Positions 1-13,053 of a DNA stretch of 64,000 nt are shown here, piece after piece (position 1 is the stretch's first letter; the number at the start of each line of letters is the position of its first letter). Source of the stretch: Macropodus opercularis (taxonomy: Eukaryota > Chordata > Actinopteri > Anabantiformes > Osphronemidae); NCBI GenBank assembly GCA_030770545.1, contig CM061109.1, positions 868,001-932,000 on the forward strand. Direction: 5' to 3'. Position numbers and translations under genes: made by a program. The notes under the pieces are model-generated. The model was not told the DNA's origin. It did not search any database and saw only the letters and a program-made list of their open reading frames with translations.

Positions 1-3000
1 GGAAAGTCCTCGTGGAACCAAAGAAACTATATCTGTGTTAAGACTGAAGGCATTTCAGCTCGACACCCTCCTGCTGCTGTTGCTCAGCCGTTGATGACTG
101 TTTATGATGAAAGTGTTGCATGTATTTGCCTCTGTTGCATACAAATATGAAAAGAGTCAGAAACACAGGTGAACACGGTTACACAGTTAAAATTAGGGAA
201 ACACTGCGGTTGTGAGAGGACAAAACCACAATCTTCACCTGCAGCTGTGTTTTCAGTGCCGGTCCAGCAGCTCGTCATTACTGCTTATGAAATATTACTG
301 CTCATAGTCACGTGTGTAGTGATGGAAGTGGAGGGACAATACATTTGTGACACTACTTCACGTTTGGGAAATTAGAAAAGTCTGCCTGTTGTTTAACTAG
401 TTCCACACGGACTGGACTAAATCTGTACATACATTCCCATCATCTCATGCTCTATATAACTTATAAAAATACCTTGGGAATATACTATAAGTGCCAGGTC
501 CATTTGTGTGATGATTTTATCCGTGCTGTGTGGGATTTCAGGCGTGTGCAATTTAAAGGTTCCTGCGCCAGGAGGGACGCGCCCACTGTCGTTATCAGGC
601 ATCGAGACGGGAGCGTGGAACATGTGCCGACCTTCTTTATGGACGCTAATGAATTTCTCCTGTTGCTCCTGTTCTGCTAATAACAACAACAACGTGATAA
701 ACCTCCTGCAACACAACAAAGTGTGAGACCGTTATCTCACAGGAATAACTTCACTTTCTGTCGCAGAATATCTCTATTACTGAGGTCAATCCAGCATTAG
801 GTTAAGAGATTGCAGAGAATAGACTTTTTATCTAATTAACTAATGCTTAGAAACCGCAGACAGCACGTTTTCTGCCTGGGTGTGAATTAGAGGATGATCC
901 AAATAACATGGCGAGTGTTTAAGGTCACATTTCATAATGGTTAGATTTCTCCTGTCAGTCCACTGAGAAATCCCTGTGACGTTCCTCCACAGTGGAACTA
1001 AGTGTGCAAACCAATCCTTTTAAAACCAGTGAGGGTGAACCAGCTACTATCTGCCTCCGCTTGTTACAAGCATTGGTGCAAAATACAGAGAGTTTTTCTT
1101 CCTGTGTGTATTCAGAGTAAATGCCGCATGTCAACGGGGGGATTTATTAGAACCCCAAAGAAAAACACTCTCTGCATGATGAAAACATGATGGGGCGACC
1201 TGGGCGGCTCCGCCTCATTTCTACTCCACAGTCACAGTAATTACCCTTGGAGGCCTGTGGCAGCCAACCATGGTAAAAAAAGAAAGACCCCGGGAAACGC
1301 GAGGAGCCGCAAATATCAACAATAGACACATTCTGAGGCGAAAGGGATGCGACCTGGGAGAGCCCAGCTCCCTGTCCATCACTCGGAAGTGTAGTGAATG
1401 ACTGCAAAGGCTCCCAGAGCGAGACTTAGTGGGATTTCAACGTTGCCAAGCGCAAATGCAGCAACTTCGTGCCAAGTACTGGGGGAGAGAAATCCCCCCA
1501 CCCTGAACACACACACACACATTAAGAAATATCAACAAAACTGCCGCATAAAGGCCACATTCACAGCAACACAAAGCCATAGAGGACGGATGGTATAGAG
1601 CTGAACTGGGAGCCTTACGCTGTGCGGATGCCACACGGTCTGACTCAAAGGTGAAGTTAGGCCTCTGCTTTACACGTCAAGAAAAGGGGCACACAACCGT
1701 GACTCTAGAGAGAAAATACAGTTGCCCTGGGCCTTAATCTATCGTTGTGACTGTCATTCTATCCACTGTGCAGTGCCAGGCGGACTGAAAACGCTTTAAG
1801 AAGGTCAATGAACGTGTTTTGTGTCCCATTAGCATCTTGTTCCACAGGCTTTGTGGGCAGCGTTACGCGTCACTGCATCGCTAATGTCTTGAAAGGCTGT
1901 TTGGAAAAGAAATATCCGCTCAGTGAATTCACACATCCTTTGGCCGAGAGGCAAAGTAAAGACGTTGAGTTCCGAATTGATGAAAACACTGCAACTATTA
2001 GATGCTACGGATCAAGACAAAGACAAATCTGCATTCCTCATTACGATGAAGGGAAAAGCAGCTTTGATGCAAAGAAACCGAGTTCGAGCCTGATGGGCTC
2101 TGAATTAAAAACTTGATGTTTCTTATATAGATCAAAGAACATTTTGAACAACCAATATAAATTTATTAAATTCCCTTCTAGTTTCGTATGATGCCGTGAT
2201 ATGTATATGATTGTATTTGTGGGACTATGATGTGACATATTCTGAGCGTTTATTCAGTAAATGCTCCACCCAACTTTAAATTCCTATATGCGCGGGCATG
2301 AAAGGGTACAATGACGCAGGTCAACTTTGCTGAGGCATCACAGGCCTCCAGCAGGTCAAGCACAAAGTGGGCACCTTTCCACACAGGAACACACAGTGGG
2401 TCTTGTTCGGCAGCCTACAGGTATGTGCAGCTCGGGGCCGGCAGGTAGCGGAGAAGTGATAGCCTCCCCAGAGACGCGGCACAGAGGACACACTGTTTCC
2501 ACACTGGAATGCAACACGGGGCAGCAGGTAACCTTCAGCTCACTGCATACCTTCATCTTCATCTTCAGATCCCAGGAAAGCCCCTTTCTGACACCGACAC
2601 CTCAGTGAGAGCTCAACACTGGCGCTAGAATTAGACTGAAATGATTCCTCAGTATGGATCCGTGCTCGTTGGCTGAGACCTACTGGGGGCTGGCAGATGT
2701 CCTGGCCTTCAGCTGAAGGCACTGAACCAGCGGCTGACGGACGCAGTGGACCTGCCTTAGTAGGCGACAGGTCCTCTCTCTACCAGACACCACATTTCCA
2801 GCATACTCGGATATGAATGTGCGCGATGGGCCGTCCACAGGCTGGAAGCAGGCTCCACCCCAACAGTTAACTCTATAACAGTATATGGCCTCAAAGCTCT
2901 GCACTGACTCTGACTGACTCTACTGCAAACGGCCACTTGAACTGTTCTGTCCCCGATGGACGACTGAAACCAGCTGTACCTTCATCAGATATTGCGAAAA

Positions 3001-4709
3001 AATACAAATATAAATAACAGAGGCACAAAACATTTGTCTTCAACAGATCATTTCAACTAAAAGCAGCGTTTCCGTGAAGGCTTTTGTTGTTGGCTTGATG
3101 CGTTTCTCTACTTATCAAAGCAGCTTCATCACTCAATCATCACACCTAACAAACACGCATTTAGTGTTGCCTGTGAAAACCAGGCAGCAAGACGCCTTTT
3201 ATTTCCTTTCTAAACGTCTAGATTGTGTTTCGCCACGTGATGCTAACACCACAAGCTTTCTGAGCCAAGCGGACGCTGACACGGTCGTGTACGTTCTAGG
3301 AGTCAAAGGGAGCCACAGCCATGAACCAGCTAACAGGATGGTGCCGTTTCCCAGAGATGCTTTTCCCTGTGGGAATGTGCAAACTAACGACTTCGATGTG
3401 TAGAAACTCTGAATAAATGAGGAAATCGTCTGCTCAGTAGAAAGTTGGTTTCTAATTTAATAGCACTGTTGTGAATCCCTGTTCTTCTGTCAGCTGTCAT
3501 TTCACTACTGCAGGGAGAAAACAAAGCGCCTGGTCTGGTCAAACCTGGCTTTGGTTTGACGCTTTGGTTCTGCCCCGTGGGCCTCCCTGCACTCAGCCAA
3601 ACTGTCCTTTCAGCCTGGGACTAACGCTTCACTAAGGCTTCACACATGCAGCACACAGGAGCAATTACCACAGGAAGCCGTTACTTGGCACCTGAGCATA
3701 CCTCCAACACAAACGTCCACAGGAAAAAAGAGCAAATGCTAAAACCGCAGAAGCCAAATGTCTAATTAACGAGTGCATTTAATTAGTCTGCTTAATATTG
3801 TTTGGGGATGAGCTCAAATTACGCCGTCTCACAACCAATAAATAAACACGTCCACAGATTTCAAGCCTCTTCTAACAAGTTATGTGAAAGCTGACTGACA
3901 CGTTACACCACAGCTCTGAGGGGGTCTCTAGTGAGCACAAGCATTACTCTGACGTACTAAACATATTCACAAACTCATGATGCAACAGCAACGAGGACAG
4001 TGGGGAAAAGTCCCTCTAGTTAGAAACAACCACGCGCACTGAGCCGGTTGGGGAGGTTTCAGTTCAACAGGTGGACAGTGACAGGTGTCATCTACGAAGT
4101 GTAGACCTGCCTCCCTGGTGGAAGCGGCATCAGTGGAGGAGGACACCCGCGCCCACCCAGTTCAGGTTCTGACTGGTCCCAGAAGACCACAGGGTGGAGT
4201 CCAAAACCCCATGGAGCCTGGTCAAGCATGTTTGGCTACGTACGACTGGATGCAACGAAAGAGACGTCGAGTAATAAGAGCAGGTCGATCTCTGAATGGC
4301 TTAGTCCAGACCTGAACACTTCAGGCACCACTGACATTGAAAAAGGTTTCTGTCTTTGATTTATGTCAGATCTACTTTAGTAAATCAGGGGGTGTTTTCA
4401 CCTCGTTGCAGTACTTGTGAGACCCTGGTTCAGGTCCAGGGCTGCTGCTGAGGGGGAACCTCTGCAGAACGAGGTGGACTTTTCAGTGTGCGGGGCCTGG
4501 TTTACCTCATTCCTCACAGACGCCTGGCACTGACCCTGCACCTGGGCTAATGGCCGCCGGGCTGTGGTTTCAGGGGAGTTGCCCTTGGCTCAACACTTTA
4601 GCTTTGACTTGTCAAGTGGAATCAAAGGTCGGACGTTGTTATCTGCGCCCTGAACGCAGGTAAAGATTGCTGAGCGGGCTATAAAGACGCGTTTCCGCTG
4701 CCAGCTCAC
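1..4709. other. Non-coding stretch, no gene recognised
   Basis: Both strands contain only short open frames without recognisable domains or convincing exon boundaries. AT-rich patches with homeodomain-like TAATTA cores occur near 830-845 and 3760-3800. If the candidate minus-strand exon at 4710-4808 is real, this stretch would be its downstream intron or further exons, but I could not identify any. A conserved non-coding element cannot be judged without alignment. Confidence 0.5.
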
Positions 4710-4808
4710 CTTCGCCGGACTCTCGTTCCTCTTCTGCTCCACATGCCGGTAAACAGGCATCTGCAGAAAGTCGTCTTCACAGCAAATGAAGCTCACGGTG
4801 CATCCCAT
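4710..4808 (-). CDS. Possible first coding exon of an unidentified gene with MGCTVS N-terminus
   Basis: On the minus strand an ATG at 4808 opens 33 codons that end at a good donor (AAG followed by GTGAGC) in phase 0. The peptide begins MGCTVSFICC. Glycine at 2 and serine at 6 fit the N-myristoylation consensus, and Cys3, Cys9 and Cys10 are potential palmitoylation sites, so a membrane-tethered protein is an inference. The sequence upstream (4809 to about 5000) is CpG-rich, as expected for a promoter. I do not recognise the protein and found no second exon. It could be a chance frame, so confidence is low. Confidence 0.3.
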
Positions 4809-5010
4809 CAGCAAAGCGAGAGCGCGCGTCCAAACCCATTCAACGCGTCCAGCACGAGCGCACGACTAACGCGCGCAGCCTGTCCGGCATCACTGAGCTG
4901 TAACTCGCACCGCGGACGCGTCTCCGGTCGCGTTGCGCCCTGGCGGCGCTGTGACGGGCAGGTAGCCGGTCACAGAGGCAGCCTCTCTCTCTCTGGCTTC
5001 AACTTTGGCT
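4809..5010. promoter_or_regulatory. CpG-rich stretch, candidate promoter
   Basis: CpG dinucleotides are frequent here (clusters of GCGCGC, ACGCG and CGCGT), unlike the surrounding DNA. It lies directly upstream of the candidate minus-strand first exon at 4710-4808. A plus-strand TATAAA at about 4680 could instead serve a plus-strand transcript, for which I see no protein-like exon. Confidence 0.4.
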
Positions 5011-5345
5011 GAGCCCGACGCTGTGATTGGCGGCTCAGTCTGTCAATCTGCGCTGGTGCCGTAGAACGTTAAACACCGAGGCGAGACACGTGGAGGTGCT
5101 GTCATGTGCTGGGACACGAGCTGCTGTGGACTTTACAGGCTCAGTGCTGCCCCGCAGATCCAGCTGTTCGCGTCACTGGTCCCGGCCAACGCTCTTCTTT
5201 GGGTGCGGTGATGCCTCCCCCTGCTGGCTGCCCGGGCAGTTACACCAAGGTAAAATCACTTTCAGCTTTTAAGTTACCATCTTATTTGAACTTGACGTGG
5301 CAGCTTTACAGGGTTCATCCATCATCCTTTGCATATATGCACATA

Positions 5346-6890
5346 GATCCGTTCAGTCTCACTGAAACCTGGCTGCAGCAGGATGAATACGTTCGTCTGA
5401 ATGAGTCGACTCCAACCAGTCACATCCTCCATCATGTTCTAGAAGCTCAGGTAGAGGTGGAGGAGCAGCAGCGTCTATAGCTCAGATGTATTAATGACTC
5501 CTAGACCTGAACAGCTAGAATTCATTAGAGCCTCACTCTGAGCCTGGAAAACCCAGAAACCAGTTGTTCTCATCGTCCACCGTCCTCCTGGTCCATAGTT
5601 CTGCACTGAACGAACCCATTCTTCACAGATGTTAAGTGAAACCCAACTGGAGGATAAATCAGTGTCTTCACCAACTTCCCACAGACTGAAGAAGCCTCCT
5701 GGACAGTTGGAGAAACGTTTCTACTCACTAGAAGAATCCAGTTACCATGACTCAACCTTCAGACAACTTCACCTGGATGAATGAGAATCTCCACAGACAT
5801 TCTGCACTGAATGATCACAGTGTTCATGTGACTTAGTTCTTCCACAGATAAAGTGACTGTAGTGGGCGACTTCAACATTCATGTAGATGTTGACAACTGT
5901 AACTGTCTCAACACTGCGTTTAACTCACTACTGGACTCTGTTGGTTTTAGTCAGCGTGTGAATGAACCCACTCACCACAACCCAACCTCACTCACAGCCC
6001 TCAGCAGGGACGAACCATCATATAACTGGAGTTCCACAGGGTTCTGTGCTTGGTCCAATACTTTTCAGTCTGTACATGTCTCCTCTCTGTAATATTATTA
6101 GGAAACGCTCTTTAAATTGTCATTTCTATGCAGATGATACTCAGTTATATTTGTCTATGAAACCAAATTAAACCAATTAGTCAGACTTCAAACTTGTTTA
6201 ACAGACATCAAATCTTGAATGTCCCGTAACATCCTTCAACTAACTAAACATGAATCCCTGCATTAGTTCCTCCAGGCTGGACGACTGTGTCTCCCTGCTC
6301 ATAGTTTGTCCCAATGATTCTTTAAAAAGCCTCCAGTTAATTCAAATGCTGCCGCCAGAGTCTGACTGGACTCAGGAAGAGACGTCACATTTCTCCCACA
6401 TTAGTTTCTCTGTCCTGTCAAATCCAGGATAGGATTCAAAATTCTTCTCCTCACGTCCAAAGCTCTTTATAATAAAGCTCCATCTTGTCTTAAAGACCTC
6501 ATGACCTCAGACCTCTGGTTTTCTATCTATTCCATCCACTAACATGCCTCCATGTCCACATGTGACTCACTTTGTCTCTGTTCTCTCCTAGTTGTGTTTC
6601 TCTCTTTCTGTCTCTATCCTCATCTCCAGGTATCGTCAGACTCAGAGTCGTGTGTGTCAGTGTTCAGCTGCTGGTCCAACCATCCTGCCTGAGTCTGTTG
6701 CTGCTTGTTGTTGTTGTTGTTGTGTTGTTTTCTCTCTTCTCTATCCCTTCACTCCAACTGGTCAAGGCAGATGTTCTCCCACATGGGGCCTGGTTTCTTC
6801 CTCTATAGAGGATTTTTTCCTCCTCTGTTGCTATTACCTTACCTTGTAAAGAGCCTTGAGATAACTGTTGTTGTGACCTGGTGCTATATC
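5346..6890 (+). mobile_element. Truncated L2/CR1-like LINE fragment
   Basis: Broken coding pieces of a non-LTR retrotransposon follow each other on the plus strand. First come endonuclease motifs (LTETWL at about 5358, GDFNIHVD at about 5863). After an internal deletion come reverse-transcriptase motifs (GVPQGSVLGPILF at about 6018 and the catalytic YADDTQLY at about 6128). A 3' tail typical of fish LINEs runs to about 6890 and ends near an AGAGCCTTGAGATAACTG sequence followed by TGTTGTTGTGACC. Several frame changes and stops show it is dead. The start is an estimate, and family placement within L2/CR1/Rex1-like elements is not certain. Confidence 0.8.
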
Positions 6891-6892
6891 AT

Positions 6893-7010
6893 CCACCTTC
6901 GCTCTGTGGTGAGCACTGCGATGGACCCGCTGCTGTTTGCCTACAGGCCGAACATCGGGGTGGACGTCCACCAACAGTCTGGTGCCTTAACAGACCAGAT
7001 TCATTCACGG
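6893..7010 (+). mobile_element. Short LINE reverse-transcriptase fragment
   Basis: Directly after the LINE tail, a plus-strand frame reads DPLLFAYRPNIGVD (about 6922-6963). This resembles the conserved reverse-transcriptase segment FAYxxxxGVDDAV of fish LINEs. It is about 100 bases long, disabled, and probably belongs to another copy than the preceding tail. Confidence 0.5.
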
Positions 7011-7253
7011 GAAACCCAGGGTTTGTGTGCTTCATATGTAATGATGGTCACAATTATTACAGTATCGTATAGTATACTGTATCTTGATAATGTAATTAGT
7101 TTAATGACTCAGGTTAATCCAACATAAATTAGCACATAGGTCCCACTCAGTTATGCCTGAACCTAAAAAGATGCATTCAAATGTTTCCTTCATTTTTAAA
7201 TCCATTTTCAAATCCATTTGTGAAAGAACTACATTTATCTCTTATTTAAATGA

Positions 7254-7259
7254 TTTATT
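7254..7259 (-). terminator. Candidate poly(A) signal of cyp27a1
   Basis: The minus strand reads AATAAA here, about 370 bases downstream of the cyp27a1 stop codon. It is the first clear hexamer I noticed in that direction. Confidence 0.4.
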
Positions 7260-7630
7260 TCATTCAGTATCTTAAAGTACAAACAAGGGTTCAGAGGACA
7301 AATATGAAACTGATGCATGTGTGACATTGATTTAGTTATAGCTACATATAAAGGTTATAGAAATACAGTTTGGAGCCACTTACAGGTCACTTCACACAGT
7401 TGAAATGCTAATAATCAGAACATAGTTGAATAGTGTTTACAAAATATTCTTTTACAATTAGTGTGTAGCCTAGAGCTGAATTAAGGTAGAAATACCCAGT
7501 TGCTTCAGACCATGTAAGTACAGGCATGAGCACAAAATGCTGCTACAGTCATCCATTTAATGCGTCAGGCACTATTTGAAATAAAACGCTTTTCAGTGTA
7601 TTTAGCTTCAGAGCAGTCTGCAAATACAAA

Positions 7631-10600
7631 TCAGTCTGAATTCTCACGTTGTCTGTCCACAAAGTGCAGGTCCAACGGTTTGTCTGGTATGAGAACTGTG
7701 CGGCTGAGACACTTCAACTCTCCAACTGTTGGGTGTGGTTTAATTTCAAACAGCCTGATCAACTGAAGAAACAAAAAGACAAATATGGCCTTATATCAGT
7801 TTTGCCTTCTTTAGATATTCACTTAACAGTGATCAGCATCCGTTTTCACCCAGTTTTACACTAAAGCTAAATTAATCAATACTTTCATCGTAGCAAATTC
7901 CCAAGGTCGGGTCACAAGGACAGTCCTTGTCCGTGAAGGACTAGTGTTTTATCTATTGTTAAAAATATTCAATAGCGTCATATAAAATCAGCTTGTGTTC
8001 AGTTGTGTCTTTCATTAGGGTCTGATGAGCAAAGAATAAGAGACACAATGAAAACCTAAATTTGTATAATTAGGAGTTTACCCCAAATGTCTCCTGGAAG
8101 AACCACGGCTGCTTTCAAAGCCATGCGTCTGCGGGACAGAAGTAGGAAGCTGCGTGTTCAGCAGATGTTGCAGTTGCTTACCCGGAACAGACACATATAC
8201 ATCTCCAGCTCAGCAATCCGGCGACCAACACAGGCTCTCAATCCCAGGCCAAACGGAATGGAGCCAAACGGGTTTGGCCTCTCACGGCCATCACGGAGCC
8301 ACCTCTCAGGCCTGAATGCACAAGGCTCCAGGAAAGTGTCCTCATCGTGACTGATGGCAAAGTTATGGAATGTGAAGGGGGTCTGTCGAGACATAACATA
8401 CCAAAACTCTCATTTCCTTTGAGGCTACAATGCAACCAAAAACAAACGGAGAAAAGGGAGACCCACGTTCTTTGAAAACTGATATCCGCCAATGGAAACA
8501 TCCTTGCTTGACACGAACCTTGCGTTCACAGAAACAACAGGGTACATCCTGCAAAACAAGGCCGTAATTCCTTCACATAGTGTAGAATGTGAGGCACCAG
8601 AAAAACGAATGCAGTTTAAATTCAGACCACCTCCGAGTGCCATGATTGCAGCGTTAGCTGAAGCCCAGCATCATACGTCACTAAAATAACAACTCGCCTC
8701 AGTGCTTCCTTACAAACAGCCCTTAAATACGGCATCTGAACGACGTCCTCGGCAGACGGGATCCGGTCTGCTGGTACGAATGTGCAAACTTCTTTATAAA
8801 GTTTGTCCTGACGTTCCGGGTCCTTGGAAAGCAGGTACAAAGTCCAAGTGAGAGTATTGGAAGTCTGGAAAACGAGGAATGGCAATAAGTAAAAAGGCAG
8901 CGAAAGGGTCGTGTCAGGTTTTACATTAATGAACCGTCATCACACAAACTAACGTGTCTTCACCTGCCTGTCACGTCCAATTAAAAAGCTTAAACTTGGA
9001 TGTGACAAGAGATTTGCATTTAGATAGCAGTTTAAGATTCTTCATGACAATTGAATGTTCAGCACAATGAGCTGAGTGTGGTTCATAGCTGAAGAGAGTA
9101 AGAATGACCCATTTACCGTGTCCACTCCAGCTAACAGAAGCTCAGTGACGCTGCCGTAAATGTCCTTCATGCTCAGCTGAGTATTTGAGAGGAGGTACGT
9201 CAGGTACTCGCCCTCCACCTCCTGGTTGTTGTCTGCACGCTGTTGAATGACCTCCATCTTCTTGTCAATCAACTCTTTAGCTAGTATAAAAAAGTACACA
9301 GTACTGATAATGGGAACAGTTTGCTGTGGTGCTGACAGCAAGATACGAAGATAGACACCACTGCCAGCAACATGCACCATTACTGTCTGATGCCATTGAA
9401 ATGTCTGGGCCAGTTCTGGCTCAGCCCCAGGTCCAGAACGAATTCTGGACCTGGGGGTAAACCATGTGGTTTACCATAGTTAAAGATGCCGTCCCAGCCC
9501 GCGATGTAGCGTTTCCAGTAGGGCAACACACCACGGCTCCACTTGGGCATCAGTGCCACAGCCATGGTGCTGGAGAACATCTGGGCTATAGCGTTGATGA
9601 AGTCTTGTGTCCCTGCAGGGATTTCCCTCTCCAGACACCCAAGTCTCGTCTCAAACAGGATGGAAGCAATGCCTGGATGATGAAGCAAGAGAAGCGAAAG
9701 AACATGAAATACATTTTTCCTATTGAAGAAAAATCAACATACTTTCTCTGCTTTTTACCCTCCAGAGAAAACAGATAGAGCTCATTGGCCACATCAGTCA
9801 CTAAGTCTGCTGTCGGGTTACGCTGGCGCAGGTACAGGATCCTGGTTATGAAGTCTGTAACCACATCATTGATTCTCCCACCGTACTGGGCAGCGTCCCT
9901 GGGATGTAGCATGCGCCTGTTCAGCACTGTCCTCAGCTTGTACCACTGCTCCCCCTCCCTGGGAGCAGATGAAAAAACAGCGGAGAGTCTCTGGAACAAG
10001 TGTGTGATTGTCTGTGAGTCATGCAAAATGTCCAGGATGTAAACCACTTAAAAAATGGACTGATTGAAATAATGTTTTTCAATTAGCCATTGGTCAGATA
10101 CAATGTGAATGTAAAAGGGGTCAGTGCTACGGAGACAGATCTGCAGCCCCTCTGACTGAGCTTTATCTGCGGTTTTGGGGTCGTTGTGTTGGCTGTGAGT
10201 CTGAGGGGAACGAGCTGGATACAGGTCGTCGTCTGGGACTTTGTGAACTGGTGTGAGAGCAACAACCTGCTTAAACACCGGGAAGACGAAGGAGATGGAG
10301 ACTGACTTCCAGAGGAAACCACCACATCACACACCGGTGAGCATCCAGGGCTCAGACATGGAGACAGAGTTCACCTGAACCGTGAACTGGACTGGACTCA
10401 TTACAGTGACGCCCTGAACAAGAAGGGCCAAAAATGTCTGGTTGTTGGACTCAAGTTTTACAGTTTTACATTTTGATCCGTTTTAAAGCCACAGAGATTT
10501 CTATTGTAACTGTGGTGGAAATGTACAAAAGTATTTGATCAATCCTTAGTTCAATCTTATTATACTTGTATTATAATATGTACTAGACATACAAGACAGT

Positions 10601-11761
10601 GAAAAAGCATTGGCTGTGCTTTGCAATAATTAACTTCATGGACTGGTCACTAGCTAAGCAACAATAATTAATAACACTTTCTGTATGATGCAGGTACAGT
10701 GAGCTGTCCACATGTAGTTCAAGGTTATTAGTGTGTCTGAACTCTGGCCTGGTGTTTTCATGTGGGGGCTAATTCTGTAAAAGTAAGACTGGCGACGTCA
10801 TAACAGCAGTTCTGGACAACTGATGTTAAACATTTGTATTCCAGCACCAAATAATGTCGAACTGCGGTGAATCAACAGTTTTCCATTGTGTTGTGGAGCA
10901 GTGAATGCAGGGCTGTAGCGTCCATGTGCCCATGGTAGCATGTGTCAGCCTTACACTGTGAACGGCCCATAACCGAGTCCTCTCAGGTCTCGATAATCCT
11001 TCCATATGGACATGTCTCCTCTGGAAGGGAACCTGTCTTCATTTCTCAAGAGTTCCTCCAGAAGGTTGGGAGAGCTGATAACCACTGCCTTCTGCCCGTT
11101 CCTGTATATGGGCCCATATTCCTGCTTCTCATAGATCTGATGGCAGACGGTAGACAAGTGAATGCAGGGCATTAAAAGGTTAACATGTGCCAAGAAAGTG
11201 TATGTGACTTAACTGCAGTTCACCTCACAAACAGTGGCTCAGAGTGTAAACTATCCCCTCCTCTGGGAGTAAGCTGTGATTGTTATCGGGACGTTTCTAT
11301 GGTAACTAGGGTAAAACCACCAGCGTTGCATAGCCACTGGGTCAAAATGCAGTCACAGCAAAAGAATCAACACATTCCACAATCCCGAAAGATCACAGTC
11401 TGAGTAAAGCCAGCGTCACAACACAGCTATTTGAGGAATGGATCCAATCACGCAGCATGTTTGGATGTAGGTGAAAGTTTTAAAACACCTATAGATCCTA
11501 CAGAGCAGTGTGTGCAGAACGTACCTGGAGCTCATGCATACGACTGTAGTAGCCCTGAAACACCAGTCTGTAAAGAAGCTTCGTGAAGCTGGCCTGCGGG
11601 AGGTCGTCCACGGTCCGAGGTTGGTCCTGAACGGTGGAGAGGGTCTTTGGTGCAGCGGAGGTGCTTCCCGGCCCAGTGGCGAACACTCGGGTGGCAGAGA
11701 TACGGGGCAGCAGCCACATGCCCTTGCTTTGCAGAGCCCTCTGCCGCAGACATCCAGCCAT
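7631..11761 (-). CDS. cyp27a1: Sterol 27-hydroxylase, mitochondrial cytochrome P450 (complete, 9 exons)
   Basis: Coding exons (minus): 11525-11761, 10955-11136, 9759-9958, 9475-9672, 9280-9117, 8698-8864, 8467-8548, 8182-8382, 7631-7762. They join in phase to 520 residues, close to the human enzyme (531). The family hydroxylates the side chain of cholesterol and bile-acid intermediates (and vitamin D) in the inner mitochondrial membrane, with electrons from adrenodoxin. Visible marks: an N-terminal segment rich in Arg and Ser/Thr that fits a mitochondrial presequence; I-helix AGVDT (323-327); K-helix ExxR (380-383); PERF-like FRPERW; heme loop FGLGLRACVG with ligand Cys461. The start is the Met of MAGCLRQRA at 11761; an in-frame upstream Met at 11920 gives a longer, less presequence-like N-terminus. 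The intron after exon 6 appears to use a GC donor (AG/GCGAGT). The proline of the usual YPVVP motif reads as serine (YPVVS). Assignment to CYP27A1 rather than CYP27B/C rests on neighbours bcs1l and znf142, as in human 2q35. Confidence 0.92.
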
Positions 11762-13053
11762 GATGGAGACAGAAAGGCAAATACACAAGGTTTGTGTCGA
11801 AGCAGGGAGGGGCTTCCAGCGCAGCCCTCCAGATCCCTGCTGGGCCTGGAGCCAGCTTTGTGCGTACAAGCAACATATGGAAGTAAGAACAACATTCCAG
11901 TAGACAAACTCCATGAACACACTTGGACTTGTGGTCCAGTGATATACTTCTCTTTAGGGTGAATATGTGACTGCCTCAGTGTGCAGAGACAAAAAAAACA
12001 ACACAGGAGAAAAATAGAGTGATCTCATAAATGGTGCCTGGCTTCCTTCTACAGCCTGATAGGAACCATTAATATCACTGTTTGCCTAAAGGGAGACCAG
12101 ATGTTTTTACATTCCTTTAAGCTCTGGAATGTCCAACTGCTCCCAAATCAAACACTAAAAAAATACAAAACACACTGAAAGCCCATCACTAAACACGAAA
12201 GGCCTAGAAATGAAGAGACACACGCAGGAGAATATTCAGAATTTTGTCACAGATACCTTTTAATCATCATCATCTAAAACACAATTAAGATTAATAAAGA
12301 CAAGAACCGGACCTCACTAAGTCTCAGCTGAGGCAAAACTCCCAGTGTGGTTCTGATTATTCTGGAGCTGCTCTGTTCCTCTGAGGAGGGACGTGTCTCT
12401 GCCTTCAGTCCCGGTCGCTGTGTCGTCACATGCGTAACTCTCAGTGTTTTCTCGTCCCCCCTACATGTTAATTGAGGGTTATTTTGGTTTTATTCCCCGG
12501 TTTAGACCAGGAGCCTGCTGCTCAGGCTGCTCCCATTGAATTGACTTTCACGTAGTAGTTACTTTAGTGGTTACTCTTACGGCTTCACCTTCACTGGGCG
12601 GCAGCGGCTCAGAGGTAGAGCTGTCGTCCACTAATTGTAGGATCAGTGGTTTGATTCCTGGCTTCCCCATGTGTCCTTGGGCAAGACACTGAGCCCCAAA
12701 CTGTCCCTGTTGTGTCATTTGTTTTAGAATCTGTATTGTTACCGTTAGGATCAAGTCGTCTATGTTTTACCAAAGGATTATATTATATTATAAATGTTAT
12801 TCATTACTCTTTACTTTGACATTCATCTGTTTTGCATAAATTCAGCAAGGTTTTATTGAATTCAGCAAAGTTTTAGTTAGTGGTGAGAAAGTAATTCCAG
12901 CACATGCATTTCAAATTTCTTCTATTTTAAATTCAGTTCTTCCCTTCAGACGGGAGCCAGTGGCATCAGAGCATCTATCTCTCTTACAACAACCTCAATT
13001 GAGAATGTGAAAACAATTTAGCCACAGTTCAGATGTTTTTCTTGATTTAAATA
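11762..13053. other. Intergenic between cyp27a1 and bcs1l
   Basis: This holds the promoter and 5' UTR of cyp27a1 (upstream of 11761) and, apart from the SINE at 12597-12725, no recognised gene. The two genes are in tandem on the minus strand, and the bcs1l 3' end lies at the far edge. Confidence 0.5.
12597..12725 (+). repeat. tRNA-like SINE
   Basis: An A-box-like GGCTCAGAGGTAGAG (12606-12620) and a B-box-like GGTTTGATTCC (12648-12658) sit at tRNA-like spacing. They are followed by the fish repeat phrase TGTCCTTGGGCAAGACACTG. No cloverleaf or tRNA 3' end can be drawn, so this is a SINE remnant rather than a tRNA gene. Confidence 0.6.

Noticed and set aside
11498..11920. cyp27a1 start at the upstream Met near 11920
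   Set aside because: It adds a hydrophobic, cysteine-rich stretch atypical of the mitochondrial presequence. The Met at 11761 gives the usual length, though the longer form cannot be fully excluded.
12597..12725. tRNA gene
   Set aside because: The A- and B-box-like words are present, but no cloverleaf or acceptor stem can be drawn. The following text is SINE-like.
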